DNA of 64,000 nt from UBA7446 sp965656545. Its GTDB lineage: Bacteria; Bacteroidota; Bacteroidia; Flavobacteriales; Flavobacteriaceae. Below, in pieces: positions 1 through 9,485 of this stretch. Each line of letters opens with the position of its first letter. Within the stretch, counting starts at the first letter, position 1. The position numbers and the translations under genes are program-made. Location of the stretch: assembly GCA_965656545.1 (NCBI GenBank), contig CBFHKZ010000004.1:173382-237381 (forward strand), given 5' to 3'. The notes under the pieces were generated by a model. It saw nothing but the letters and a program-made list of their open reading frames with translations, was not told the origin of the DNA and did no database searches.

Positions 1-152
1 ATAACCTCTTCGATACGCTTTATATTGAAGAAATGACAACAAATAATTATGTCTCAGGGACTAGTAATGTCTGGAGAGGAATCGACACAAGCAATCGTGT
101 TGATCCTGGTTACTTAAGAACTTGGTCTATTGGTTTAACGTATCGCTTCTAG
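1..152 (+). CDS. C-terminal end of an outer-membrane beta-barrel protein, probably a TonB-dependent receptor (partial)
   Basis: The frame beginning at base 3 is open to a TAG at 150-152 and encodes about 49 residues; the gene starts left of the window. The last residues are WSIGLTYRF, with alternating hydrophobic and polar residues and a terminal phenylalanine. That is the usual last strand of an outer-membrane barrel recognised by the BAM complex, and the preceding loop (Asn/Thr/Ser/Gly rich) fits an extracellular loop. In this phylum such a C-terminus most often belongs to a TonB-dependent receptor, but any barrel protein is possible because the plug domain is not in view. It ends just before a bidirectional terminator shared with recJ. 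Confidence 0.6.
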   Translation, partial: NLFDTLYIEEMTTNNYVSGTSNVWRGIDTSNRVDPGYLRTWSIGLTYRF

Positions 153-176
153 CTTAGTACGAATTATTATATATCA

Positions 177-206
177 AAACCCTCAGCAATGCTGAGGGTT
201 TTTTTT
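177..206. terminator. Bidirectional rho-independent terminator
   Basis: An 11-bp perfect stem (AAACCCTCAGC, loop AAT, GCTGAGGGTTT) is followed by a run of T on the + strand and a run of A on the left that gives T on the - strand. It lies between the 3' end of the barrel gene and the stop codon of recJ, so it can end both convergent transcripts. Confidence 0.9.
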
Positions 207-1893
207 ATTCAATGTCTTTTAGTCGAAGCTGAACGCTTATATTTCCTTGCCATACGTTTTCTTCTACAGCGTAGGCAATGCGGAGGGGTGTTTCTTTTTT
301 GAGCAATTCCATTTTTTCACCAAGCCCAAAGCCTATCGCATCTATGGGTGAACTGGATTCTTGAACGAATCTTGCTTTAAGATGGCTTTTGTCTTGTCCG
401 ACCAATTTCGCATATCCGCTATCCACAACCCCTTCTGTATAAAATACAGGACTTCTGTTTTCAGGGCCAAAGGGCTCCATTTGCTTTAGGATGCGCAATA
501 GCTTAGGCGTGATGGAAGCAAAGGGTAGCGCAACGTCAATATCAAGGGATTGTTCCTTTTGTGCCGCTGTTATCGTTCGATTTACTTGCGCCTCAAAAGC
601 GGCCTTAAAGGCCTCGTAGTTTTCTTCCTTTATGGTGACCCCAGCTGCGTATTTATGCCCACCAAATTGAATGATATGCGCACGGCAGGCATCGATTGCC
701 TTATATACATCAAAGCCACGAACCGAGCGGGCAGACGCGGCTAAAACTCCTTCACCAGACCTAGTAAACACCAAGGTTGGCCGATAATAGGTCTCAATAA
801 GCCTTGAAGCAACGATGCCAATTACCCCTTTATGCCAATGCGGTGCATAAACTACATTAGTCACATTGTTTTCTTCTTCATTTGCTACTATTTGTGCCAA
901 GGCCTCTTTGGTAATTTCTTGTTCTACTTCGCGACGAGAAGTGTTGTATGTTTCGACTTCTTGCGCTCGTTTTTTGGCTTCTTCATCTGATGCTGAAAGC
1001 AGCAATTCAACAGCATCAAGTCCGTGCTTCATGCGTCCAGCAGCATTGATTCTAGGCGCCATACCAAAAACTACATCCGAAATAATTTGCCCCGTTGGCT
1101 TATCGCGCATAAGTGTTTTTAGGCCGGGTCTTGGATGGGTGTTGAGTTGTTGAAGCCCCAAAAATGCAAGGGCCCTGTTTTCGCCAACCATAGGAACGAT
1201 ATCTGCTGCAATGGCAACCGCAACAAAATCCAAATAGGCAATAATCTCATTTACTTCCTTCCCTTGTTGCTGTAACAATCCTTGCATGAGTTTAAAACCC
1301 ACACCACAACCGCAAAGTTCTTTAAACGGATAGGCGCAATCGCTTCGTTTTGGATCCAAAACAGCCAAGGCATCTGGGAGCGCATCGCCAGGTGTATGGT
1401 GGTCGCAAATAATAAGCTCAATGCCCAATGTTTTTGCATATGCCACTTGCTCGATGGCTTTTACGCCACAATCCAAGGCGATCATAAATTTTATATTGGC
1501 TGCTTTTGCCGTGTCTATTCCTTTTTTTGATAGTCCATAGCCTTCGGCATAGCGGTCTGGAATATAGGGCGTGACATCAAGGCCTTGGCTACGCAAAAAA
1601 TGCGTCAGTAAGCTCACCGAGGTGGTTCCATCTACGTCATAGTCGCCATAAACCATGACGGCCTCTTTTTGGTCAATAGCCTGTTGCAGTCTTGCCACAG
1701 CCTTGTCCATGTCTTGCATCAAAAAGGGATCGTGGAGTTGCCCAATATGGGGTCTAAAAAAAGTTCTTGCCTCTTCAAATGTGGTGATACCTCGTTGTGC
1801 AAGCAGTTGTGCAACAACAGCATCAACACCCAAGCACTCGATTAGATGTGCTATGGTTTCTTGAGAGGGCGTGTCCTTTATATTCCAATGCAT
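205..1893 (-). CDS. recJ: Single-stranded-DNA-specific exonuclease RecJ
   Basis: RecJ degrades single-stranded DNA 5' to 3' in recombination and mismatch repair, using divalent metal ions. The 562-residue protein has the DHH-family motifs in order: DYDVDG at residues 84-89, the DCG motif near 141 and DHH at 164-166. The DHHA1 region follows, with the GGHKYAAG motif near residue 410, then the C-terminal OB-fold region. Length is normal for the family. The stop overlaps the terminator stem. The start overlaps the rsmI stop by one base, so the two are co-transcribed from the rsmI side. Nothing looks truncated and the identification is secure. Confidence 0.97.
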   Translation of the reverse strand: MHWNIKDTPSQETIAHLIECLGVDAVVAQLLAQRGITTFEEARTFFRPHIGQLHDPFLMQDMDKAVARLQQAIDQKEAVMVYGDYDVDGTTSVSLLTHFLRSQGLDVTPYIPDRYAEGYGLSKKGIDTAKAANIKFMIALDCGVKAIEQVAYAKTLGIELIICDHHTPGDALPDALAVLDPKRSDCAYPFKELCGCGVGFKLMQGLLQQQGKEVNEIIAYLDFVAVAIAADIVPMVGENRALAFLGLQQLNTHPRPGLKTLMRDKPTGQIISDVVFGMAPRINAAGRMKHGLDAVELLLSASDEEAKKRAQEVETYNTSRREVEQEITKEALAQIVANEEENNVTNVVYAPHWHKGVIGIVASRLIETYYRPTLVFTRSGEGVLAASARSVRGFDVYKAIDACRAHIIQFGGHKYAAGVTIKEENYEAFKAAFEAQVNRTITAAQKEQSLDIDVALPFASITPKLLRILKQMEPFGPENRSPVFYTEGVVDSGYAKLVGQDKSHLKARFVQESSSPIDAIGFGLGEKMELLKKETPLRIAYAVEENVWQGNISVQLRLKDIE

Positions 1894-2591
1894 TACGATA
1901 ATCCTTCTACCACTATTACAAACTCACCTTTGGGCGGGGTCTGTGTAAAATGGTCTATGAGTGTTTTTAATGAGCCGCGAACGGTTTCTTCAAACTTTTT
2001 TGTTAGCTCTCTTGAGGCTGTTGCCCCACGATTTTCTCCAAGCTGCTCGGCAAGTTGGCCAAGCGTTTTTAGGATTCGGTGCGGGGATTCATACAGCACT
2101 ATAGTGCGTGTTTCTTCAGTCAAAGCCGATAGGCGCTTTTGTCGTCCTTTTTTTGGGGGCAAAAATCCTTCAAATACAAAGCGATCACTGGGGAGTCCGC
2201 TTAGTGTTAATGCAGGGATTAGTGCCGTAGCTCCGGGCAGTGCCTCAACGTGAATATCAGCAGCCAGACACGCGCGAACCAATAAAAACCCTGGATCCGA
2301 AACGCCTGGACTACCGGCATCAGAAACCAAGGCAATACACCCACCAGCGGTTAATTCTGAAACGATTCTGGGCACGGATTTGTGTTCGTTATGCATGTGA
2401 AAAGACCGCATTGGCGTGTCTATGTCGTAGTGCTTAAGTAGCTTGGCAGTGGTCCGCGTATCTTCAGCCAAAATAAGGTTAGCAGCTCCCAATACTTCTA
2501 ATGCGCGTAGCGTAATATCGCCCAAGTTTCCAATGGGTGTGGGGACCAACCAGAGGCCTTCCCTTTCGTGCTGTGTTGTGTTTTTTTCCAA
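1893..2591 (-). CDS. rsmI: 16S rRNA (cytidine(1402)-2'-O)-methyltransferase RsmI
   Basis: RsmI uses S-adenosylmethionine to 2'-O-methylate C1402 in the decoding centre of 16S rRNA. The 232-residue protein opens with the tetrapyrrole-methylase-fold signature LVPTPIGNLGDITLRA, then EDTR near residue 43, VSDAGSPGVSDPG near 89-101 and LPGATA near 118. These are hallmark RsmI motifs. It ends near the core fold, without a long C-terminal extension. It lies immediately upstream of recJ with a one-base overlap. The ATG at 2591 gives the canonical N-terminus; the encoded N-terminal dozen residues are variable in the family. Confidence 0.96.
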   Translation of the reverse strand: MEKNTTQHEREGLWLVPTPIGNLGDITLRALEVLGAANLILAEDTRTTAKLLKHYDIDTPMRSFHMHNEHKSVPRIVSELTAGGCIALVSDAGSPGVSDPGFLLVRACLAADIHVEALPGATALIPALTLSGLPSDRFVFEGFLPPKKGRQKRLSALTEETRTIVLYESPHRILKTLGQLAEQLGENRGATASRELTKKFEETVRGSLKTLIDHFTQTPPKGEFVIVVEGLS

Positions 2592-2614
2592 ACCTTGTTT
2601 TTTATTAAGGAGTG

Positions 2615-3058
2615 CTACGCTTCGTAAAGTTGCGAAATATGCGCGATAAACGCAGCAACATCACTTTCTTTATCGCTCCAATCGTAATCGGGCCGCACTT
2701 GTTGCTCAATAAAGGATATTGCTTCCGCTTTGTTTTCTTTTGAATTTAACATGGACATGATGCGCTGAAAATCGGCATTGCTTCCCTCAAAAAGTTTTTC
2801 GGCAAAATCTACACGCACCGTTTCAAAAGCAATTTCAGTAACGGGTTGATGCAAAACATCTTCAAGGGCAGAAGGTGTTTCCGCTATTTCCGCTGGTGCT
2901 TCTTGCGTTTCTGTTTTTGCCTCACCGATGGCCATAATAGCCGCTGCTTTGTCGTGGATATCTGAAAGCGACATGCGATTTCGCTTACGCAAGATTTCAT
3001 GCGCAAGGCTCATTAAGGCCTTTTCGGCAGTACTTTTTAAAACTTTTTCTTCTTCCAT
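2615..3058 (-). CDS. Conserved hypothetical protein of Bacteroidota
   Basis: A 147-residue protein with no signal peptide or membrane segment, so probably cytoplasmic. Residues 1-45 are charged and helical, residues 46-65 are a low-complexity Ala/Glu/Pro/Thr linker, and the C-terminal half (EKLFEGSNADFQRIMSMLNS, then a PDYDWSDKE motif) looks like a compact helical domain. I recognise the general type of this C-terminal half from other flavobacterial hypothetical proteins but know no function. It ends 23 bases before the rsmI start and lies divergent from tdk. The order suggests it heads the rsmI-recJ transcript. Confidence 0.75.
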   Translation of the reverse strand: MEEEKVLKSTAEKALMSLAHEILRKRNRMSLSDIHDKAAAIMAIGEAKTETQEAPAEIAETPSALEDVLHQPVTEIAFETVRVDFAEKLFEGSNADFQRIMSMLNSKENKAEAISFIEQQVRPDYDWSDKESDVAAFIAHISQLYEA

Positions 3059-3080
3059 AATTTTGGCTGCCTAAATTTAA

Positions 3081-3088
3081 TACTTTTG
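3081..3088 (+). promoter_or_regulatory. Bacteroidetes-type -7 element for tdk
   Basis: TACTTTTG matches the Bacteroidetes sigma-A consensus TAnnTTTG. A TTG at 3063-3065 lies 15 bases upstream. The element is 44 bases before the tdk ATG at 3132, which fits a short leader. Confidence 0.55.
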
Positions 3089-3131
3089 AATGGTACTTAC
3101 GCACTAAAGCGTTTGAAAACAGTTGGATAAT

Positions 3132-3773
3132 ATGTTTCTCGAAAACACAGGGCACAAAAACGAATCGTATGGCTGGATTGAGGTCATCACGGGCTCTATG
3201 TTTTCTGGTAAAACCGAGGAACTTATCCGCCGATTAAAACGCGCAACGTTTGCCAACTTAAACGTAGCGATTTTTAAACCTGAGGTTGATAATCGGTACG
3301 GAACCGATAAGGTTGTTTCTCATGATGCAAACGAAATTATTTCCACAGCCGTTCCTGCTGCAGCCAATATTAGCCTATTGGCAGATAACTGCGACGTGGT
3401 GGGAATAGACGAAGCCCAGTTTTTTGACGATGAGATTGTCCGGGTTTGTAACGATTTAGCCAATCGCGGGATTCGGGTAATTGTTGCGGGGCTAGACATG
3501 GATTTTAAAGGGAACCCTTTTGGTCCCATGCCAAATTTGATGGCTACTGCCGAATACGTAACCAAAGTGCATGCGATATGCACTAGAACGGGTCAATTGG
3601 CCCATCACAGTTTTCGCAAAGGAGAAAACGACAGTCTTGTGATGCTGGGCGAAACCGAAGAATACGAACCTTTGAGTAGGGCTGCATTTCACAAACTTAT
3701 GGTTCGTGAAAAAGTACGTAAAATGAATGTCACTTCCGAAACGGTGACACCAAAAAAAAGCAAAAACGCCTAA
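3132..3773 (+). CDS. tdk: Thymidine kinase (type II)
   Basis: Thymidine kinase phosphorylates thymidine to dTMP in pyrimidine salvage. The ATG at 3132 is preferred over an upstream in-frame TTG (3123) because it gives the family's usual MFLENT N-terminus. The 213-residue protein has the P-loop GSMFSGKT at 21-28, the DEAQFF motif at 93-98 that carries the catalytic acid, and a lasso region near ICTRTGQLAHHSFRKG. The zinc-finger part appears reduced in cysteines, as only one Cys (ICTR) is seen there. The next gene, alr, begins 6 bases after the stop, so they form an operon. Confidence 0.95.
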   Translation: MFLENTGHKNESYGWIEVITGSMFSGKTEELIRRLKRATFANLNVAIFKPEVDNRYGTDKVVSHDANEIISTAVPAAANISLLADNCDVVGIDEAQFFDDEIVRVCNDLANRGIRVIVAGLDMDFKGNPFGPMPNLMATAEYVTKVHAICTRTGQLAHHSFRKGENDSLVMLGETEEYEPLSRAAFHKLMVREKVRKMNVTSETVTPKKSKNA

Positions 3774-3779
3774 GGCAAT

Positions 3780-4877
3780 ATGAGCGAAACCGTTCTTGAA
3801 ATCCACCTGCCCAACTTAAGGCACAATTATACTTTCTTACGAAATCAATTGTCAGCTAATACCAAACTGCTCGCTGTCGTGAAGGCTTTTGGTTATGGTA
3901 GTGATGCCGTTGAGATTGCAAAATGTTTGGTCGCTCAAGGGGTTGATTATTTAGGTGTTGCCTATGTGCATGAAGGCGTAGCCCTTCGCAAAGCAGGCAT
4001 AACCACACCTATTTTGGTGCTCCATCCACAGCTGCCAAACCTCGACGCACTGATTGAATACAAGCTTGAACCAAGCGTTTATGGACAGCGTATTTTGGAT
4101 GCGCTCTTATCAAAAATAAAGGAATCAAATGTCAGCCATTACCCCGTACATTTAAAATTTAACACCGGGCTTAATCGGTTGGGGTTTGACCCAAAAGACG
4201 CCACGGCCCTGTTAGCACTTTTTAAAGACAACGCCCTGTGGTTGTTGCTTCAAGGGGTATATTCTCACTTGGCTGCTTCTGACGATGAAGGCGAAAATGC
4301 ATTCACCAAAAAACAACTAAAAACCTTTTCAGAAATTGTGGCTATTTTTAGCTCTGTGCATCCCAAAACAACCTTTCATGTGTTGAATACCTCGGGGGTC
4401 TTGCGTTTTCCGGAGTCACAATACAATATGGTACGCACGGGCATTAGCCTTTATGGCTATGGGAATCATCCAAGTGTTGACGTTCAGCTCAAACCGGTAC
4501 TTAGGTTGCGGACGGTGATTTCTCAAATCCATATTCTTGAAGAAGGCGATACCTTAGGCTACAACCGTGCTTTTGTAGCAAAGGCCAAAACCAAAACAGC
4601 AACACTGCCGTTGGGTCATGCTGATGGAATTGGCAGAATCTACGGAAACGGTAAGGGCTATGTGATGATTAATGGACAACAAGCAAGCATCCTTGGAAAC
4701 GTGTGCATGGACATGATTATGGTAGATGTTACGAATATCGATTGTCAGGCGGGCGATACCGTTATCGTTATTGGCCCTGATGCCAGTGCAGAAGAGCTAG
4801 CCAATGCGGCAGGGACCATTTCTTACGAATTAATCACAGGCCTTTCACAAAGGATACAGCGGAAGATTATTTCCTAA
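3780..4877 (+). CDS. alr: Alanine racemase
   Basis: This PLP enzyme interconverts L- and D-alanine for peptidoglycan synthesis. The 365-residue protein has the PLP-binding lysine in LAVVKAFGYG (Lys35), the TGLNRLGF motif of the TIM-barrel domain, and the second catalytic tyrosine region GYNRAF in the C-terminal beta domain. It is a stand-alone racemase. Many flavobacteria also carry a version fused to MurF, which is not the case here. It is tightly linked to tdk (6-base gap), an arrangement I recall from related genomes. Confidence 0.95.
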   Translation: MSETVLEIHLPNLRHNYTFLRNQLSANTKLLAVVKAFGYGSDAVEIAKCLVAQGVDYLGVAYVHEGVALRKAGITTPILVLHPQLPNLDALIEYKLEPSVYGQRILDALLSKIKESNVSHYPVHLKFNTGLNRLGFDPKDATALLALFKDNALWLLLQGVYSHLAASDDEGENAFTKKQLKTFSEIVAIFSSVHPKTTFHVLNTSGVLRFPESQYNMVRTGISLYGYGNHPSVDVQLKPVLRLRTVISQIHILEEGDTLGYNRAFVAKAKTKTATLPLGHADGIGRIYGNGKGYVMINGQQASILGNVCMDMIMVDVTNIDCQAGDTVIVIGPDASAEELANAAGTISYELITGLSQRIQRKIIS

Positions 4878-4951
4878 AAGTTACAAAACAAACAAACTGT
4901 TATTTTTTTGATAAACAGCGGCATGCTTCTTTTTTTAAAGCAGATATGCCG

Positions 4952-4959
4952 TACATTCG
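4952..4959 (+). promoter_or_regulatory. Near-consensus -7 element for asd
   Basis: TACATTCG differs from TAnnTTTG at one base. It lies 24 bases before the ATG at 4976 and inside any longer reading of the gene, which supports the shorter start. Confidence 0.4.
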
Positions 4960-4975
4960 CAGCAAAAATAAACAC

Positions 4976-5962
4976 ATGCGCGTAGCAGTAGTAGGCGCCA
5001 CCGGTATGGTTGGCCATGTAATGTTAGAAGTATTGGCAGAACGCCAATTTCCCATCACGGAATTGATACCTGTAGCTTCGGCTCGTTCGGCGGGCAAGCA
5101 GTTGACCTATAACGGAAAGGACTACACGGTTGTTACCCTAGCGGATGCCGTTGCCTTAAAGCCAGATATTGCCTTGTTTTCTGCAGGCGGCGACACTTCG
5201 CTTGCTTGGGCACCAAAGTTTGCTGCCATTGGTTGTACGGTAATTGATAACTCTTCGGCCTGGCGTATGCATCCCGATCACAAGCTCATCGTTCCTGAAA
5301 TCAATTCAAACGAACTGACGGCGGCAGATAAAATTATTGCAAACCCAAACTGCTCTACCATTCAGATGGTGATGGCACTAGCGCCCATTCACCGTGCATT
5401 CGGGATTGAAAGAGTAGTTGTTTCTACCTATCAATCCATTACGGGAACAGGTGTTAAGGCAGTGCAACAATTGGAAAACGAATACGAAGGCAAAGAAGGC
5501 GAAATGGCCTACCCACATGCCATTCACCGCAACGCCATTCCACATTGTGATGTTTTCTTGGACAACAATTACACCAAGGAGGAAATGAAATTGGTAAACG
5601 AAACGCATAAAATTTTAGACCCCAACATTCGGGTAACGGCTACGGCAGTGCGCATACCTGTTGTAGGCGGACATAGCGAATCGGTAAACCTAAGCTTAAG
5701 TAAGCCTGCCGAACTAGACGAGGTTCGTCAAGTACTTGCTGCAATGCCCGGCGTTGTGGTACAGGACGACATCCACAACAATGACTACCCCATGCCACTT
5801 CAGGCACACGGGAAAGATGAAGTTTTTGTGGGCCGTTTACGAAAAGACACCTCACAAGAAAATGGTTTAAACTTGTGGATCGTTGCAGACAACTTGCGTA
5901 AAGGTGCTGCTACCAATACAGTTCAAATTGCGGAATATTTAGCAGCGAATAATTTAATTTAA
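4976..5962 (+). CDS. asd: Aspartate-semialdehyde dehydrogenase
   Basis: The enzyme reduces aspartyl phosphate to aspartate semialdehyde with NADPH, feeding lysine/diaminopimelate, threonine and methionine synthesis. The start at 4976 places the Rossmann motif GATGMVG at residues 7-13, as in homologues; an upstream in-frame ATG at 4946 would add ten poorly conserved residues. The active-site cysteine is Cys126 in ANPNCSTIQ. Length from this start is 328 residues, normal for the family. It is preceded by a near-consensus promoter and followed by a prolyl oligopeptidase gene. Confidence 0.95.
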   Translation: MRVAVVGATGMVGHVMLEVLAERQFPITELIPVASARSAGKQLTYNGKDYTVVTLADAVALKPDIALFSAGGDTSLAWAPKFAAIGCTVIDNSSAWRMHPDHKLIVPEINSNELTAADKIIANPNCSTIQMVMALAPIHRAFGIERVVVSTYQSITGTGVKAVQQLENEYEGKEGEMAYPHAIHRNAIPHCDVFLDNNYTKEEMKLVNETHKILDPNIRVTATAVRIPVVGGHSESVNLSLSKPAELDEVRQVLAAMPGVVVQDDIHNNDYPMPLQAHGKDEVFVGRLRKDTSQENGLNLWIVADNLRKGAATNTVQIAEYLAANNLI

Positions 5963-5993
5963 TTTTTTCTACATTTAGGAAAAATTAAAAAAT

Positions 5994-8123
5994 ATGCGCC
6001 CTTATTTATTCCTAATTTTCGCAGCGCTGGTTTCCTCCTGCGCCAAAAAAACAACCATTATGTATCCTGAAACCAAAAAAGAAATTGTTATTGATAGCTT
6101 TTTTGGACAAGCTGTAGAGGACCCATATCGCTGGCTAGAAGATGACCGCTCAGCAGAAACAGAAGATTGGGTAACACGCCAAAATGCGGTTACGTTTGAC
6201 TACTTAGACCAGATCGATTATAGGTCTGAGCTGGAGGAGTCCTTGACAAAGCTTTGGAACTACGAAAAACGCTCAACCCCTTTTGTTGAGGGTGACTATA
6301 CCTATTTCTATAAAAACGACGGACTACAAAACCACTATGTTTTGTATCGTCAAAAAGGAGAAGCTGCTCCAGAAGTTTTCTTAGATCCAAATGCCTTTTC
6401 TGAGGACGGCACTACTTCCTTAGCCGGCGTTCGTTTTACCAAAGATGGCAGCCGCTTGGCGTACCTTATTTCTGAAGGAGGCTCCGATTGGCGTAAGATT
6501 ATTGTCATGGAAGCTGCTTCAAAAAAAATAATTGAAGACACGTTGGTTAATGTAAAGTTTAGCTCGGTTTCTTGGCGTGGCAACAAAGGTTTTTATTATT
6601 CGTCATACGACAAACCAGAAGGCTCTGAGCTCTCTGCCAAAACAGACCAACACAAGTTGTATTACCACACGCTGGGAACGCCACAAGCTCAAGACGAGGT
6701 TATTTTTGGCGGCAACCCCAAAGAAAAGCACCGCTATATAGGAGGCTATGTTTCTGATGACCAGCACTATTTGTTTATCAGCGCTTCCAATACCACTTCT
6801 GGAAATAAACTATTCATGCTGGACTTGGAAAACCCAAAGGCTGGGATTAACACCATTATAGACCACGAAGATTCAGACACCTATGTGTTAGAAACGGAGG
6901 AAGACAAGTTGTTTTTGGTAACCAATCTAAATGCTCCCAACAAAAAATTGGTAACAGCTTATGCCAATCGCCCAACGCCAAATTATTGGAGGGACTTAAT
7001 CCCTGAAACCGAAAATGTATTGAGCATCAGCAACGGAAGTAATTATTTCTTTGCTGAGTATATGATTGATGCTTTGTCTAAGGTTTTCCAATACGATTAT
7101 AACGGTAAGTTGGTACGAGAAATTAAGCTACCAGCCGCTGGAAGCGCAGGTGGGTTTAGTGGCAAAATGGATCAAGAAACACTGTACTACAGCTTTTCAA
7201 ATTATCACACGCCATCCTCTTCTTTTGCATTAAACCCAAAAACGGGAGAAACAAGTCAATATTGGACACCAGAAATTGACTTTGACGCAAATGATTTTGA
7301 GTCCAAGCAGGTATTTTATAGCTCTAAGGACGGGACAAAAGTACCCATGATGATTACCTACAGAAAAGGGCTTGAACTTACGGGTGACAACCCAACCATT
7401 TTATACGGTTATGGCGGATTCAACATAAGCCTTACGCCTTCATTTAGTATCACCAATGCCGTTTGGTTAATGCAAGGGGGTATTTATGCCGTTCCTAATT
7501 TACGTGGAGGAGGAGAATACGGAAAGGAGTGGCACGATGCGGGAACACAAATGAAAAAGCAAAATGTGTTTGATGATTTTATTGCCGCAGCGGAATACCT
7601 CATTGAAAACAAGTATACAAGCCCAGAATACCTCGCCATTCGTGGCGGTTCAAATGGCGGCTTGCTGGTAGGTGCGTGCATGACACAACGCCCAGAACTG
7701 TTTAAAGTTGCATTGCCTGCTGTTGGGGTTTTGGATATGCTGCGATACCATACATTTACTGCTGGCGCTGGCTGGTCTTATGATTACGGTACGGCCGATC
7801 AGTCTGCTGAAATGTTTGCGTATTTAAAAGGGTATTCACCCGTGCACAATGTTGACGCGAACACGCCTTATCCTGCTACTTTGGTTACCACGGGAGATCA
7901 TGATGACAGGGTAGTGCCCGCACATTCGTTTAAGTTTGCAGCACAGTTGCAAGCCAATCAAAGTGGTCAAAACCCAGTACTGATACGGATTGAAACAGAT
8001 GCGGGTCACGGCGCGGGCACACCAGTGAACAAGACCATTGAGCAATATGCAGACATATTTGCCTTCACGCTCTACAATATGGGCTTTAAGGTGCTTCCAA
8101 ACAAAAAAGAAGTGAAAGGCTAG
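5994..8123 (+). CDS. Prolyl oligopeptidase family lipoprotein (peptidase S9A)
   Basis: A serine peptidase that cleaves short proline-containing peptides. The N-terminus is a lipoprotein signal peptide with the lipobox LVSSC at residues 12-16, so it is predicted to be membrane-anchored in the periplasm. The seven-bladed propeller covers roughly residues 70-430. The alpha/beta-hydrolase domain follows, with nucleophile Ser553 in GGSNGG, the acidic residue in DDRV at 637-638, and His672 in DAGHGAG. At 709 residues it has full family length. It is convergent with accC, with only 5 bases between the stops and no clear terminator. Confidence 0.93.
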   Translation: MRPYLFLIFAALVSSCAKKTTIMYPETKKEIVIDSFFGQAVEDPYRWLEDDRSAETEDWVTRQNAVTFDYLDQIDYRSELEESLTKLWNYEKRSTPFVEGDYTYFYKNDGLQNHYVLYRQKGEAAPEVFLDPNAFSEDGTTSLAGVRFTKDGSRLAYLISEGGSDWRKIIVMEAASKKIIEDTLVNVKFSSVSWRGNKGFYYSSYDKPEGSELSAKTDQHKLYYHTLGTPQAQDEVIFGGNPKEKHRYIGGYVSDDQHYLFISASNTTSGNKLFMLDLENPKAGINTIIDHEDSDTYVLETEEDKLFLVTNLNAPNKKLVTAYANRPTPNYWRDLIPETENVLSISNGSNYFFAEYMIDALSKVFQYDYNGKLVREIKLPAAGSAGGFSGKMDQETLYYSFSNYHTPSSSFALNPKTGETSQYWTPEIDFDANDFESKQVFYSSKDGTKVPMMITYRKGLELTGDNPTILYGYGGFNISLTPSFSITNAVWLMQGGIYAVPNLRGGGEYGKEWHDAGTQMKKQNVFDDFIAAAEYLIENKYTSPEYLAIRGGSNGGLLVGACMTQRPELFKVALPAVGVLDMLRYHTFTAGAGWSYDYGTADQSAEMFAYLKGYSPVHNVDANTPYPATLVTTGDHDDRVVPAHSFKFAAQLQANQSGQNPVLIRIETDAGHGAGTPVNKTIEQYADIFAFTLYNMGFKVLPNKKEVKG

Positions 8124-8128
8124 TTTAA

Positions 8129-9475
8129 CTAGGCCTCATCTTCCATTTCAAAGTCCTCCATAAACTTGGTGGTATAGTTCCCTGCAACATAGTCAGGGTG
8201 ATCCATCAACTGACGATGGAACGGAATAGTTGTCTTTACGCCTTCAATAACAAATTCGTCTAACGCGCGTTTCATTTTGTTAATGGCTTCCTCACGCGTT
8301 TGTGCTGTGGTAATTAGCTTGGCAATCATCGAGTCGTAATGTGGAGGTATCATATACCCGCCATATACATGGGTGTCTAAACGCACACCATGACCGCCAG
8401 GAGTATGAAGTGTTTTGATTATACCCGGAGATGGACGAAAGTCGTTGTAAGGATCTTCTGCATTGATGCGACACTCTATGGAATGGAGTTTTGGCAAATA
8501 ATTTTTTCCCACAATTGGAATTCCGGCAGCAACCTTTATTTGTTCCGCGATCAAGTCAAAGTCAATAACTTGCTCGGTAATGGGATGCTCCACTTGAATA
8601 CGTGTGTTCATCTCCATAAAATAAAAATTACGGTGCTTATCAACCAAAAATTCAACGGTACCGGCTCCTTCGTATTTAATAAATTCTGCCGCCTTAACAG
8701 CTGCAGCTCCCATTTGTTTACGAAGCTTATCGGTCATAAATGGCGAAGGGGTTTCTTCGGTTAATTTTTGGTGTCTTCTTTGAACAGAACAATCACGTTC
8801 AGACAGATGACAGGCTTTTCCAAAAGCATCACCAACAATTTGAATTTCAATATGCCGCGGCTCTTCGATAAGCTTTTCTAGGTACATATCATCGTTACCA
8901 AAGGCAGCTTTAGATTCTTGACGGGCATCTTCCCAAGCCTTTTCAAGATCTTCTTCTTTCCATACGGCGCGCATGCCTTTTCCACCACCACCAGCAGTAG
9001 CTTTTAGCATCACGGGGTATTTGGCTTTTTTGGCAAGCTTTTTACACTCGTCAAAAGTTGAGATAATTCCTTCAGAACCTGGAATTGTTGGCACACCTGC
9101 AGCCTTCATGGTTGCTTTTGCGGTGGCCTTGTCGCCCATTTGCTGAATCATTTGTGCAGAAGCGCCAATGAATTTTATTTTGTGCTCTTCACAGATTTTA
9201 GAAAATTTGGCATTTTCAGACAAAAACCCATAACCGGGGTGGATGGCATCTGCATTGGTAATCTCAGCCGCTGCAATGATGTTTGGTATTTTAAGATAAG
9301 ACTCACTACTTTGCGCAGGACCAATACAAACGGCTTCATCGGCAAAACGGACGTGCAAACTGTCGGCATCGGCTTTTGAGTAAACAGCTACCGTTTTGAT
9401 TCCCATTTCACGGCAAGTTCGGATAACCCGTAGTGCTATTTCGCCTCTATTGGCGATTAGAATTTTGTTAAACAT
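8129..9475 (-). CDS. accC: Acetyl-CoA carboxylase, biotin carboxylase subunit
   Basis: AccC carboxylates the biotin on AccB using ATP and bicarbonate, the first step of fatty-acid synthesis. The ATG at 9475 gives the canonical start MFNKILIANRGEIALRVIR; a longer in-frame start would only add residues overlapping the accB end. The protein (448 residues) has the biotin-carboxylase N-domain, the ATP-grasp glycine loop KATAGGGGKGMR, the catalytic FMEMNTRIQVEHPITE segment and a complete C-domain. It follows accB by 10 bases in the fabH-accB-accC operon. Confidence 0.97.
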   Translation of the reverse strand: MFNKILIANRGEIALRVIRTCREMGIKTVAVYSKADADSLHVRFADEAVCIGPAQSSESYLKIPNIIAAAEITNADAIHPGYGFLSENAKFSKICEEHKIKFIGASAQMIQQMGDKATAKATMKAAGVPTIPGSEGIISTFDECKKLAKKAKYPVMLKATAGGGGKGMRAVWKEEDLEKAWEDARQESKAAFGNDDMYLEKLIEEPRHIEIQIVGDAFGKACHLSERDCSVQRRHQKLTEETPSPFMTDKLRKQMGAAAVKAAEFIKYEGAGTVEFLVDKHRNFYFMEMNTRIQVEHPITEQVIDFDLIAEQIKVAAGIPIVGKNYLPKLHSIECRINAEDPYNDFRPSPGIIKTLHTPGGHGVRLDTHVYGGYMIPPHYDSMIAKLITTAQTREEAINKMKRALDEFVIEGVKTTIPFHRQLMDHPDYVAGNYTTKFMEDFEMEDEA

Positions 9476-9485
9476 AGGTCGGGAT